Part shown: positions 18,544-27,870 of the stretch, one piece after another
Layout: each line of letters opens with the position of its first letter
How positions within the stretch are numbered: the first letter of the stretch is position 1
From: Schizochytrium sp. CCTCC M209059
Taxonomy: Eukaryota > Sar > Bigyra > Thraustochytrida > Thraustochytriidae
Direction: 5' to 3'
DNA length: 43,233 bases
NCBI GenBank assembly: GCA_000818945.1
Contig: KN805464.1
Span: 1-43,233, forward strand
Notes under the pieces: generated by a model
What the model was told of the DNA's origin: nothing
Seen by the model: the letters and a program-made list of their open reading frames with translations, nothing else
Database searches by the model: none
Program-made: the position numbers and the translations under genes

Positions 18544-19923
18544 ATGGACAGGGTGGGCGCGCCGCAGGGCGTGCGCCGCGTGATGCACGTGGAGTGGGAC
18601 GAGGCCAACGGCACGTTCAAGGGCCTGCCGGACGTCTGGAGCGGCGCCGCCGGCGGGCAGAGCCGCCTTGAGGCGAGCTCGCGCGCACTCAATACGCTCG
18701 GCCAGCACGTGCAGCCGGCGCCGCCGTCGCGCGCGAACAAGAAGAAAAACAAGAAGCATAAGAAGAAGACCAAGAAGGGCAAGAAGAAGAAGAAGGGTGG
18801 CTACGATTCGTCCGATGATGACGACTTTGCCGTCTCCATGCCCTACCAGGTGCAGCACGTGGAACATGTGGGCGTCGACGCGCGGTCGTCAACCGGCTTT
18901 ACAGGCCTCCCCGACAGATGGCGGAACCTGCTCAAGGTGTCGGGTATCAGTCGCGAGGATGTGCAGGCCCATCCCGACGAGGTGCTCGACGTGCTCAAGT
19001 TCCACCTCGAGGGCCCCGCGGCCCCGCCAAAGCTGCCGACGCGGCAGACGCTGCAGCGTGACATGCTTCGCGCCGTCGAGATTGCCTCTTTTGACCCCGA
19101 AAAGGTGATTCATCGCGAACGCAAGATTGGCGAGGGTGCTGGCGGTACCGTGTACATTGCGACGGACAGGCGCACCAAGGAAAAGGTCGCCGTCAAGGTG
19201 AGCCCCATGAGTGACCTGGAAAATATCAAGAACGAAATCGCCATGCACTCTCTTTCGCGGCACCCAAATATTGTGGGTATCCTCGAGACCATCTCCTGGC
19301 AGGAGGAATTATACATCATCCTGGAGCTCATGGACGGTGGTGCGCTCACGGACTGCCTGGGCCGAGGCGTCAACTGGGATGAGTCGGACATTGCCTACGT
19401 GGCACGTGAGTCGATCCAAGGTCTGGCCTTCTTGCACAAGTACCATCGCCTACATCGCGACATCAAATCCGACAACATTCTCGTCGATTACCATGGCCGC
19501 GTTAAGCTGGCCGATTTCGGATTTAGCGTTGGCCTCACTGAGGAGGAGAACAAGCGCAAGTCTGTGGTCGGCACGCCATACTGGATGGCCCCCGAGCTCA
19601 TTCGCGGCCTCGAGTACGATGCCAAGGTCGATGTGTGGTCGATGGGCATCACTGTGATTGAGTGCTGTGAAGGTGAGCCGCCCTTGATCGACGAGCAGCC
19701 TTTGCGAGCCCTTTTGCTCATTACGATTCAGGCACCGCCTGTCCTGGAGCGCCCGGAGCGCTGGAGCGTCGAGCTCAATCATTTTCTCAAACGCTCGCTC
19801 ATGACGCGCCCCGAGCAGCGCCCTGACACCACGGCGCTGCTGATGCACCCTTGGTTCCGTCTTGCTAGCGACGCGCAGCACTTTTCAAAGCATGTGCAGC
19901 GTGTTCTCGACGCGAGGCGGTAG
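18544..19923 (+). CDS. PAK/Ste20-type kinase with two CRIB-like motifs, 459 aa (copy 1)
   Basis: This is a Ser/Thr kinase of the p21-activated group, expected to act downstream of Rac/Cdc42-type GTPases. A first CRIB-like motif, HVEWDEANGTFKGLPDVW, lies at about residues 15-32. A second, with the classical H-x-x-H-V-x-x-D...TGFTGLPDRW spacing, lies at about 103-125. Between them is a Lys-rich tract (about 65-86) that is absent from the paralogue at 20489-21931. The kinase domain starts near 190 with GEGAGGTV and contains Lys218, HRD (304-306), IKSDN and DFG (324-326). Its activation loop is KSVVGTPYWMAPE, the Ste20 signature. The frame is single-exon, starting at ATG 18544. It is tail-to-tail with its paralogue. 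Confidence 0.92.
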   Translation: MDRVGAPQGVRRVMHVEWDEANGTFKGLPDVWSGAAGGQSRLEASSRALNTLGQHVQPAPPSRANKKKNKKHKKKTKKGKKKKKGGYDSSDDDDFAVSMPYQVQHVEHVGVDARSSTGFTGLPDRWRNLLKVSGISREDVQAHPDEVLDVLKFHLEGPAAPPKLPTRQTLQRDMLRAVEIASFDPEKVIHRERKIGEGAGGTVYIATDRRTKEKVAVKVSPMSDLENIKNEIAMHSLSRHPNIVGILETISWQEELYIILELMDGGALTDCLGRGVNWDESDIAYVARESIQGLAFLHKYHRLHRDIKSDNILVDYHGRVKLADFGFSVGLTEEENKRKSVVGTPYWMAPELIRGLEYDAKVDVWSMGITVIECCEGEPPLIDEQPLRALLLITIQAPPVLERPERWSVELNHFLKRSLMTRPEQRPDTTALLMHPWFRLASDAQHFSKHVQRVLDARR

Positions 19924-20488
19924 TAGTCAATCTCTTGTCTGATCGCTGGTCGACCTCTCTCTCTCTCTCTCTTTCGTCCCTCTTTTCCCCGCTGTGTTTG
20001 TACTACAAGCCCAAGTTCTGTGCGCTCTTTCGCCACGTTTCTTTCTTTACAACTAAAGAATTCAAACTTTTGCTGTTGTTATTTTTTTCTTTACTTTTAT
20101 TATTTGGGTCCAACAAGTGTTTGCGCGCTGGAATCGCATGCTTTTTTTGCTCGGAGGCTAATGTATTCGTACATCATTATCATCATCATCATCATTGTCA
20201 TCATCATCAAGGCGTGTTGTTTAGTCTTGGTCAGGTGACCCCACATAGAGGCTGCGACGCTCGGAAGACACGCCGAGAGAGTTTTGTTGTCTTGTAAGTA
20301 AGTACTTAACTGTTTGGCTGAGGTGGTTGGCGCTCCTGGTCCATCTCTAGATTATCTTCCACATGTTGCAATTTGTTTGGCTGCTTTACTTGTCATTTCA
20401 GCAGAGACTGATGATTTATTGTGAGTGAGATAACTGGCTGGGTGGCTGGGTGGCTGGGTAAGTAGGTAAATGATCGAGTGAGCAGAAG
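19924..20488. other. Convergent 3' region between the two PAK-like genes
   Basis: AT-richer DNA holding both 3' UTRs, with CT, ATC and GGCTGGGT microsatellites. No gene recognised. Confidence 0.6.
20174..20210. repeat. ATC trinucleotide repeat
   Basis: An imperfect ATC/ATT run sits in the 3' region between the convergent kinases. Confidence 0.85.
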
Positions 20489-21931
20489 CTACCTTTTGCT
20501 CCCAAGAACAGTCTGTACGTGCTGCGCGAACACGTTGCAAGGAGAGGCAGTCTTGACCCAAGGATGCAAGAGAAGCTGGTCTGTGGATGCACGTTGCTCT
20601 GGTCGAATGGCCAAGCATCGTTTGAGAAAGTGCAAAAAGGCAGGGCCCCACTTGTCGGGCTGCTCCACGCTCGGAGAAGGCTGAATGGTGATGAGCAAAA
20701 GAGCGCGGAGAGGCTGCTCGTCAATGAGGGGCGGCTCGCCGTCAGCGCACTCGATCGCAGTGATGCCGAGAGACCATACATCAACCTTTGAGTCGTACTC
20801 GAGCCCACGAATGAGTTCGGGAGCCATCCAGTATGGCGTTCCCACGACGGACTTGCGTTTGTTCTCTTCCGATGTGAGCGAGACTGCGAAGCCAAAGTCG
20901 GCAAGCTTGATGCGACCATTAACGTCAACGAGGATGTTATCCGACTTGATGTCGCGGTGTAGCCTGTGGTGACGGTGCAGGAAACTCAGACCCATGAGCG
21001 CCTGCTGGCACACATACGCGATGCAGGACTCTTGCCAGTCGACGCCGCGGCCCAAGACGTCGGTGAGTGCACCTCCATTCATAAACTCTAGCATGATCCA
21101 CATTTCGTCTTTCCAGGCGACAGTTTCCTTGTATCCGACAATGTTTTCGTGGCTACTGAGCGCGTGCAATGCAATTTCTGAACGTAGAGTCTCCAGCTCG
21201 GTCATGGGCGCCACCTTGACGGCGATGCGCTCTTTGGTGCGCAGGTCCGTGGCGAGGTAGACAGTTCCACCGGCACCCTCGCCGAGCTTTTTCTCGCGCC
21301 GAACGACCTTGTTGGGATCAAAGGACTTAATTTCCGCGGCCTCGGCCATATTACGCCGCAGTGTCTGGCGACTGGGAATCTTCGGCCCAGGTCCCTCGAG
21401 GTGGAATTGCAAGACATCCAAGACTTCTTGGGGGTGTGCGGAGACCTCTTCTTTGGAGATTCCGCTCGCCTTGAGCAGCATGCGCCACTTGTCCGGGAGA
21501 CCCGTGAACCCGGTGGAGGACCGCGGGTCCACGCCGACGTGCTCGTTGTGCTGAAAATTATAGGGACGCCCGATCGAGAGACCATCGTCGCCGGCCAATC
21601 CGAGGTCGCCGCCCCGGTTCCGCGTTTTCTTGAAGATGTTCTTGTATGAGGGTTTGGCGGGTGCTACGTGGCTGCCGAGTACGGCCATGGCGCGCGTCGA
21701 CGTCTCGTTCTGGCTCGCGGCCTTGGGCACCATGCTCGCCCATACGTCAGGCAGGCCTTTGAAGGTCCCTGTAGCCTCGTCGAACTCGACGTGGACGCAC
21801 CGCAGAACGTTCGTTGGCCCGCTAATCTCCTGCTTTGGCTCCGCGTACTGCTGGTGGTGTTGCTGCTGCATCGTCGCGCCGCCGGCGCCGGCGGCAGCGG
21901 CCGCGGTCGCGGTCGCGCCCCCGTTATTCAT
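20489..21931 (-). CDS. PAK/Ste20-type kinase with two CRIB-like motifs, 480 aa (copy 2)
   Basis: This is a paralogue of the plus-strand kinase at 18544-19923, in the same order of domains. The N-terminus is Ala/Gly/Gln-rich (residues 1-30). The first CRIB-like motif, HVEFDEATGTFKGLPDVW, is at about 47-64. The second (FQHNEHVGVDPRSSTGFTGL) is at about 126-145. The kinase domain runs from about 208 with GEGAGGTV, Lys239, HRD (325-327), DFG (345-347) and KSVVGTPYWMAPE. The linker around residues 98-108 is moderately basic (KNIFKKTRNRG) rather than polylysine. The two proteins are clearly homologous along nearly their full length, so this is a local duplication ending in an inverted, convergent arrangement. 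Confidence 0.92.
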   Translation of the reverse strand: MNNGGATATAAAAAGAGGATMQQQHHQQYAEPKQEISGPTNVLRCVHVEFDEATGTFKGLPDVWASMVPKAASQNETSTRAMAVLGSHVAPAKPSYKNIFKKTRNRGGDLGLAGDDGLSIGRPYNFQHNEHVGVDPRSSTGFTGLPDKWRMLLKASGISKEEVSAHPQEVLDVLQFHLEGPGPKIPSRQTLRRNMAEAAEIKSFDPNKVVRREKKLGEGAGGTVYLATDLRTKERIAVKVAPMTELETLRSEIALHALSSHENIVGYKETVAWKDEMWIMLEFMNGGALTDVLGRGVDWQESCIAYVCQQALMGLSFLHRHHRLHRDIKSDNILVDVNGRIKLADFGFAVSLTSEENKRKSVVGTPYWMAPELIRGLEYDSKVDVWSLGITAIECADGEPPLIDEQPLRALLLITIQPSPSVEQPDKWGPAFLHFLKRCLAIRPEQRASTDQLLLHPWVKTASPCNVFAQHVQTVLGSKR

Positions 21932-23420
21932 GGCAGGCTAGCAGGCTGTCTATCGAGCTACCTAGCGAGCGAGGGCCGAACTGAGCGACGTCGGGTCTTG
22001 CCTTGCTTTGCTTGCTCGCTTGCCTGCCTGCCTGCCTGCCTGCCTGCGTGCGTGCGACCGTGGATAGCCAGCTTAGCTCGCTCGATCCCGCTGGGATGCT
22101 GCTGCTGCTGCTGCTGCTGCTGCCTCGCCGCCCGGGCCCCTCCGCCTCTTCCCGCCGCCGCTGCCGCTGCCGCTTCTGCTGCAGCTGCTCCTGCCGCCCG
22201 TCCCCGCCGCTCGCCCGTCCCGCCCCTCTGGCGCGCGGGCTCTGCGCGTCTCCTTTGGCCGCCCCGGGGCGCCTCTTTTCGGTCTGCCTGCCTGCCGCCT
22301 CCTGCCCTTTCGAACCGCCTCGAATCCAGGTCTGTCTGGTTTGAAAACGCAAGGCCCTGCCTCCCTGGCCGGCGAGGCGCGGGCGCAGCGAGAACGCGGC
22401 GCCTGGCGCAGACGCAGACCCCGCTCGCCGCCCGCTCGCCGCCCGCTCGCCGCTGGCGGGGCGGAGCGCCTCCGCGCCGGGGCCGCGCGCAGGCGAGGAG
22501 ATCGATGCGGAGCTGGGACGCATCGGCCGGTTGGATCTCTCTCAGCTCGTGCGTGCAGATGGATGGAGATGGATGGTCGAGTTCGTGGAGACCGCAGGCG
22601 ACGGGCAGAGCCCGCGAGGCCAGGCCGAGGCGCGCGGGCGCGGACCGCTCCGCGACGATGCGCCGCGGGCGGCGGCAGCGAGGATGCGCTAGATCCCGCT
22701 CCGACCCGGCCGGTCGGCGCTGGCTTCTGCGCAGTCGATGATCCTGCGTCGGCCATGGTTAGTTACGGCAGGGCCACGTCGACGGGACGCGGTCGGATAA
22801 GGCCATGACCATGAACGACAGTCGAGACGGCGGCCGTCCTCAACGTGGTGTGGATGGCGGCGAGCTCCACTGCGAGGTCTCCAAGCGGCGGAAGCGTTTG
22901 TTCTGCAGCCGCAAGAGGTCGTAGATTCGGCTGAGACAAGCGCACCTCGGGACGCATGCTTGTGTCAACATGGGGACCATCGAAGACATGCAACAGCGGC
23001 TTCTGCGACCAGGCGACGCTACGTCTATATACGTACTACCAGCAGCAGGCGCCAAAAGTGTTTAGTATAGAATATCTTTGGCAAGCCGCACCGCACCGCA
23101 GCCGCACGCTGCAGCCGTCAGCGTCATGCGTGCCGCAAGAAGACGCCAGCAAGTCAAGCCAAACCAAGCTAATCAGGACATGAAGACAGGTGACGCACGA
23201 TGGGCGCAGCGTGCGCTCGCTCTCGCGCGCTCTCGCGCGCTCGCCTCTGCTTGGAGAGACCATCACAGCCCGCCCCTTTTGGCCTGGTCTGCGGTGCTCG
23301 TCTGAAGGCCTCTTGTACGGTAGACACAGCAAGTTAGCCCAGCCCAGAGGCTTCGTTCGACCACCGTCAAGCCGCCGACCCCAAAGCGCTCCGTAGACCA
23401 AGGCCGAGGGGACAACGGCG
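21932..23420. other. Divergent promoter region between PAK copy 2 and DDRGK1
   Basis: A GC-rich region of about 1.5 kb between divergent genes, with TGCC, CTG and CGCTCGCCGCC repeats. Several long Arg/Ala/Pro frames on both strands are compositional and resemble no protein. Confidence 0.5.
22020..22121. repeat. TGCC tetranucleotide and CTG trinucleotide repeats
   Basis: A TGCC run (about 22020-22045, shading into TGCG) and a CTG run of eight units (about 22098-22121) lie in the presumed 5' region of the minus-strand PAK gene. Confidence 0.85.
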
Positions 23421-24470
23421 ATGGCTTTCGCGACGGCGTCAGCGGCCGCGCAGGAGTCCGTGGCGCCCGTGGACGGCGCGACGCTACTGCTGACAGGTCT
23501 GCTCGGCGTCTTGGTGCTGGTCTACCTGCTGCATGCCGCAACGCAAGGACTTGGCGGGCCAGCCAGCGTGGCGGACGTGCTCGCGGTGCTGCGACAGGGC
23601 GTGCGCGACCCGCGCAGAGCGGAGCTGCGCGAGAGAGCCTTGCGAGAGGCAGAAGACGCCGAAGCAGAACGGGGCGCACATCACGAAGAGGTGGATCATC
23701 TCGAGCGTCGCGTCGAAGACGATGGTCTCAGCGACGATGGTCTCAGCGACGATGACGAAGACGACCTCGATGATGCGGATCTCGGCTTTGTCGATTATGG
23801 AGACGACGAGATCGCTGCTGCCGCCCAAGACGAAAACGCCCAGGACGTCAACGGAGAAGCACCTGCGGTGGCAGAGCCTGACTTTGACAACATGACCGAG
23901 CGACAGATGCAAAAGGCAATGCGCAAGCGACGCAAGCGCGATGAAAAACGTGCTCGTCAAGAGTGGATTCGCGAGCGCGAGCGCCGACGTCAGGCCGAGC
24001 GCGAGGCATACCTGGCACGGCAGCAAGAGCGCGACGAGGAACATGAGCTCGAAGCTGCCGCGCAAAGAGAGACTCTCGAGGAACAACGTAAAGAGGACGA
24101 GGCTCTCTACAAACAGTGGCGCGGGGCCATTACTGTGGAACGCCAAGGTGAGGGTGCTGGCGATGCTGATGACCAAGTCGCGGCTGCCATTGTCAAATAC
24201 ATTAAGGAGAACAAAGTTGTACGTCTAGAGGACCTAGCTGCTGACATGGAGCTCCGCACACAAGATGTCAAGCAACGTCTCGAGGCCATCGTGGCAGAGG
24301 GCCGTCTCGATGGTGTCTTTGACGATCGAGGAAAGTTCATTCACGTCACAACACAAGAGCTCGATGCGCTCGCCCAGTATATTACTGAACGCGGGCGCGT
24401 CAGCATTCGCGAGCTTACTCAAGCTCAGCTCGTTACGACAACCGCCGCATCGACTGAAGCCGAAGCTTAG
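23421..24470 (+). CDS. DDRGK1: DDRGK domain-containing protein 1 (UFMylation), 349 aa
   Basis: This is the ER-anchored adaptor of the UFM1 ligase complex (UFL1-DDRGK1-CDK5RAP3), used in ribosome UFMylation and ER homeostasis. An N-terminal membrane segment (about residues 22-43) is followed by an acidic stretch (about 85-150). A long Arg/Glu/Lys-rich coiled coil comes next (about 155-240). The C-terminal winged-helix DDRGK domain has VFDDRGKFIHVT, with DDRGK at 301-305, and then ITERGRVSIREL, closely following the animal and plant proteins. Length is near the family norm. It shows that this organism has UFMylation machinery. It is convergent with the JTB-like gene. Confidence 0.95.
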   Translation: MAFATASAAAQESVAPVDGATLLLTGLLGVLVLVYLLHAATQGLGGPASVADVLAVLRQGVRDPRRAELRERALREAEDAEAERGAHHEEVDHLERRVEDDGLSDDGLSDDDEDDLDDADLGFVDYGDDEIAAAAQDENAQDVNGEAPAVAEPDFDNMTERQMQKAMRKRRKRDEKRARQEWIRERERRRQAEREAYLARQQERDEEHELEAAAQRETLEEQRKEDEALYKQWRGAITVERQGEGAGDADDQVAAAIVKYIKENKVVRLEDLAADMELRTQDVKQRLEAIVAEGRLDGVFDDRGKFIHVTTQELDALAQYITERGRVSIRELTQAQLVTTTAASTEAEA

Positions 24471-24778
24471 TGTTCTTCTCGCACAAACGTTGCTGCAACA
24501 TTCTGACATCAAGAAGAAAGCCCACGCGTTCGTGAACATATTTCCTGGAACAACGCGCGGTGCGTCAAATGGCGCGGGGGTTCACGGAGAAACCTTCGTA
24601 AACGGGCGACCCTTTTGCTCGTTCTGGTGATCGCGCAAGGAAATAGTCTGGAACGTTTGCCCGACTTGTTGCAAAACAACACAAGCAAGTGCCGCCCCAA
24701 CAATGGACGCATGTTCACAAGACGAGGGCTACTGTTGAAAGAATTTCGTAATATATCTGCTCTCTTTTTCTAATGTGG
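24471..24778. other. Convergent 3' region of DDRGK1 and the JTB-like gene
   Basis: About 300 bases with both 3' UTRs. No reading frame or RNA recognised. Confidence 0.55.
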
Positions 24779-25399
24779 TCATCGATTCGACAAGATTGAG
24801 GACATGCGCTCGTACGCCTGTATCTTGCGCTGCCAAACCACGTAAAGCGAGCCAGCGGCCCCAAAGACCATAAACATCTCAAAGTACATTACTTCGTCCG
24901 TGGTGGCGCCCAGCGGCGGGTCGCATGCAAAGTAAACGTTCACCTCCTCTGTTTTGGGTTCGCAAGCCTCGCTGCCGGAGACGCTTGCGACGGACGACGC
25001 GCTGCTGGGATTCTGTGAAGACACTCCTACTCCTACATTTGTGTCACCGGCAGCACTGTTTGCATGCTCGCAGGCTTCGGGTCGCTTCCTTTCGATCTTG
25101 CACGTGTGCTCCTGCTTGAAGCCCGTCCCGAGACAGGTCGGGTCCGTGGCCGCCCACTTATGATCCTCCGCAGAACATGGGGCGCAGAGACCGCGAGGAA
25201 CACAATTCGATCGAGGGACCCGCTTGGAGCGGCGCTGGCCCGCCGCGCTGCCGCCGCTGCCAAGCGCTGACCCGTCAGGCGCCACCTCGACTTCGGCGTG
25301 GACCATGACCAGCATGTTCGGCATTAGCGGCGTCGTCGCTGCCGCCAACAGCGTTGCCGTGGCCAGCACGACCCGTGCGAACACTGACCGCATCTTCAC
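24779..25399 (-). CDS. JTB-like type I membrane protein, 206 aa
   Basis: An N-terminal hydrophobic signal sequence (about residues 1-35) is followed by a short lumenal or extracellular domain with spaced Cys: CVPRGLCAPCSAED, then CLGTGFKQEHTC and ACEH. A Ser/Ala-rich insert comes next, then one transmembrane segment (about 171-189) and a short basic tail, WQRKIQAYERMSSIL. The pattern of C-x-PCS, C-x-x-TG-x-x-E-x-x-C, a Cys and FE before the TM, and an R-x-x-L/Y-rich tail matches the JTB family of small membrane proteins linked to Golgi/mitosis functions in animals. The Ser-rich insert makes it longer than human JTB. The frame is intact; the family call rests on motif order only. Confidence 0.65.
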   Translation of the reverse strand: MKMRSVFARVVLATATLLAAATTPLMPNMLVMVHAEVEVAPDGSALGSGGSAAGQRRSKRVPRSNCVPRGLCAPCSAEDHKWAATDPTCLGTGFKQEHTCKIERKRPEACEHANSAAGDTNVGVGVSSQNPSSASSVASVSGSEACEPKTEEVNVYFACDPPLGATTDEVMYFEMFMVFGAAGSLYVVWQRKIQAYERMSSILSNR

Positions 25400-26407
25400 C
25401 TTTCCCCCCTTGCGCTCGTTGCGCCCACGTCAATCTGCAGGCGTGACGGCCAGCGGCGGCGTGCGCGACTGACACCTCTGCGAACGTGACCCAGGCCAAG
25501 TCGGCCAGATTAGACCGCTTAGTGTAGTGTGAACTGGTTTGCAAGTCCCGAGCGCTCCATCGCGATCAGCAACAGCAAGCTGCACGCTGGCGTGCGCTTG
25601 AGCTCACTACCGTCGTCATCGTTTCTTCTCTCCCTTGCAAGTTTGCGCTTGCAAATTGCGGGCTAGGCCTACACTAGCAGTGCAAATCGTGTAATAACAA
25701 CAACAATTACAACAGAAATACGACGACCAACAATTGCAGCAGATGTATTGTGGTCATTGCAGCACAACACTAGCACTAGCAAAAGCAGCAGGACAACAGG
25801 GAATGCAGCATTGATCAAGACAACATCAGTCGCAATATTGTACTAACTCAATGGTAGGTCCGAGTCTCGATCCCACCAGCGCTCTCAATCTCAACCACGT
25901 AAATCATCATAAAAATCACTCAAACATGTCAACAACAAGCGAAGCCATGAGAATAAGGTGCGTAGTGTAATGATAGGTATTTGGCGACAGCTTCATATGT
26001 TCACCGAGTACTTTAAAAACGGTCTAGGTCAATGCTAGTCGCTTGACATCGTGCAAGGCAAAGGGACTAGAGTTCTTCTTGCCTACACGATCATCTAAAT
26101 TACCAAGAGACCACTCGTCTGGCTTAAGCGAATTGACAAAGTTCTTGCGCTTGCGGATGTCCGCCATCTTTGCAAAATTTCGCAGTCCTTTGACGTCCTC
26201 CATACGAGTAAACTCTCAACGCAGAGAGGTACGGTACAAATGAGAGAAAATCTGTTGTAAATACAATCGGTAAACTTCCCTGATTAATTCCTTTCTTTGG
26301 AATGTCTGCTTTTTCCTTTTCGTCAACGAGCTTCTGCTTGATACGTTCTTTCTCTTCCTGCTGTGCAACCGGATCAGGCGCTGAACTCGATTGCTCTCCA
26401 GACGCGG
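25400..26407. other. Promoter of the JTB-like gene and start of an AT-richer island
   Basis: Up to about 25640 this is the 5' side of the minus-strand JTB-like gene. From about 25650 the DNA becomes clearly AT-richer, with CAA/ACA-rich low complexity to about 25850. A minus frame at 26124-26495 gives a Ser/Pro/Lys-rich peptide with no recognisable domain. Confidence 0.45.
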
Positions 26408-26830
26408 ATGATGCCGATGGCGGTGCTGATCGAGGAATCGCAACTGATTGCTTTGGACCCGTCTTCGGACCAGTATTCCCTGAGGGTGAATCCAAAATGG
26501 AGTGGAATTTTCGCTATGATGCACAGCATTTCATTCGAAGAGTTCTTTCGTGTGCTTCCATACACTTCGGAGGATTTCGATGAGTTGACTGCAATCCTCA
26601 GCTTCATTCATTGTAGAGCTGTTCTTCAAGCCATGAGAAGTCTCAGTCGCGAATCCAGGCTCGAGTATCACTTTGAGATCGCGAATCGTACAGTGACGTC
26701 AGTGACATGTACGAAAGAGCTCAAGTACGTTCTTCCTAGGTTTCCCGCCAGTCAAGCAATCATAGAGCAAGCGTTTGATAATGAAATCGGAGTGAACGTA
26801 TTCCGGAGTAAAAAAGCCAAGTGCACTTAG
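26408..26830 (+). CDS. Hypothetical protein, 140 aa, doubtful
   Basis: An open frame from ATG 26408 encodes a globular-looking peptide with an even residue mix (for example PYTSEDFDELTAIL and LEYHFEIANRTVTSVT), which is not what compositional noise usually gives. No family is recognised. The opposite strand also has gene-like pieces here, so the coding strand is uncertain. It may be a small gene, one exon of a larger one, or part of a decayed element. Confidence 0.3.
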   Translation: MMPMAVLIEESQLIALDPSSDQYSLRVNPKWSGIFAMMHSISFEEFFRVLPYTSEDFDELTAILSFIHCRAVLQAMRSLSRESRLEYHFEIANRTVTSVTCTKELKYVLPRFPASQAIIEQAFDNEIGVNVFRSKKAKCT

Positions 26831-27590
26831 TTTGTTTTAGATGTCTTCCCAATTTTTCTGTGTCTCGTTCGCTTTCCATCTCAGATTTGCTTTGAAGATA
26901 TCTGGCTTGAGCACATGCACGTGTGTGTGGGATTTCGTTTTGACTACTCTCTTCCGAGATGTGGAGAAAGCTGCTAGCTTTCATTCGAGATATAACAGAT
27001 TCCATCGCCTGGTCACCAGATGCTGACAATTTGAGCCATACTCTATGTTGTGTTTTTCTGTCATATTACAACGTGATGTCTAGTGCTGAATCCGGGACTT
27101 CCTCTGCCACCTCGATGAGAATCAACGGTAAATGTGTTTGCCCATCGCCATGCCTTCTTCCATCACACATCTTAAGCAGAGCACTTGTCAAAACCAACCG
27201 ATTGTTGTTTGAATCATCTCTTGCTCCAGGTAGCTTGTTCTCACGACGTTGTTCAAGCTCGGATGCACGCACCAGGTGTGCATTTTCTTTATCATATCAA
27301 ATCGTTCGAGACTCAGACGACTCAATGCTCTGGAATTTCGTGAGTGGTTCATTTGGTTCAGCATGTGACATGTGTATACTTGGGATTCGAGAGCAAGCAG
27401 GCGAGGATGCGTCGTTTAGATCATAGTCTCCGCGTCTTATCGCTATCATCTGAAATACCGTCTTCACCGGAACGGGATCGTTGATAGTCAGCTTAGCAGA
27501 TATGGAATCATGCTCCGTCAATAGATTTGCAAACTGTTGCCCAGATTCTACCTTAAGTCTTGCACGACCGATCCTCCTTGTTAATCACCT
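26760..27590 (-). pseudogene. Possible decayed coding sequence of unknown family
   Basis: One minus-strand frame stays open from about 27590 to 26760 apart from two stops (27297-27299 and 27066-27068). The residues look protein-like, for example AKLTINDPVPVKTVFQMIAI and QTHLPLILIEVAEEV. Such persistence of one frame in AT-richer DNA suggests a gene broken by point mutation, or one with short unrecognised introns. No family can be named. The LPLILIEV strand recalls PD-(D/E)xK-type cores, but that is only a resemblance. Confidence 0.3.
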
Positions 27591-27707
27591 GATTCATTGG
27601 GCCATTCGTCTGTCTTCTTTGAATAGCCGACCTTGCGATAGGACCAGGTGTGCTACTGTGTTTTTGGTAGTACTCATTACTACTAAACCTTCTTATGAAA
27701 AGCTCAA

Positions 27708-27870
27708 ATAAACTCACCATGGCCAACTCAACTGACGTCAACTCAAATTTAAAGGAAGTCAATTCAACTCTATTTCTCGAATCTCAATTCTCAACTCTGT
27801 CAACTCTGTCAACTTTCGACTCTCAAGTCAAGTCGACTCAAAAGCAAATCGACCCAACACGCAACCCTCA
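27708..27870. repeat. Imperfect CAACTC/TCAACTCTG repeats
   Basis: Short units such as TCAACTC and GTCAACTCT recur many times with variable spacing, including GTCAACTCT twice in tandem near 27798-27815. It is a degenerate satellite-like patch in the AT-richer island. Confidence 0.6.

Noticed and set aside
20160..20215. ATC repeat considered as a CRISPR-like or satellite array
   Set aside because: Plain trinucleotide microsatellite without spacers.
21668..22756. Large Arg/Ala-rich frames on both strands upstream of PAK copy 2
   Set aside because: GC-driven open frames in a promoter region with repeats; no recognisable protein.
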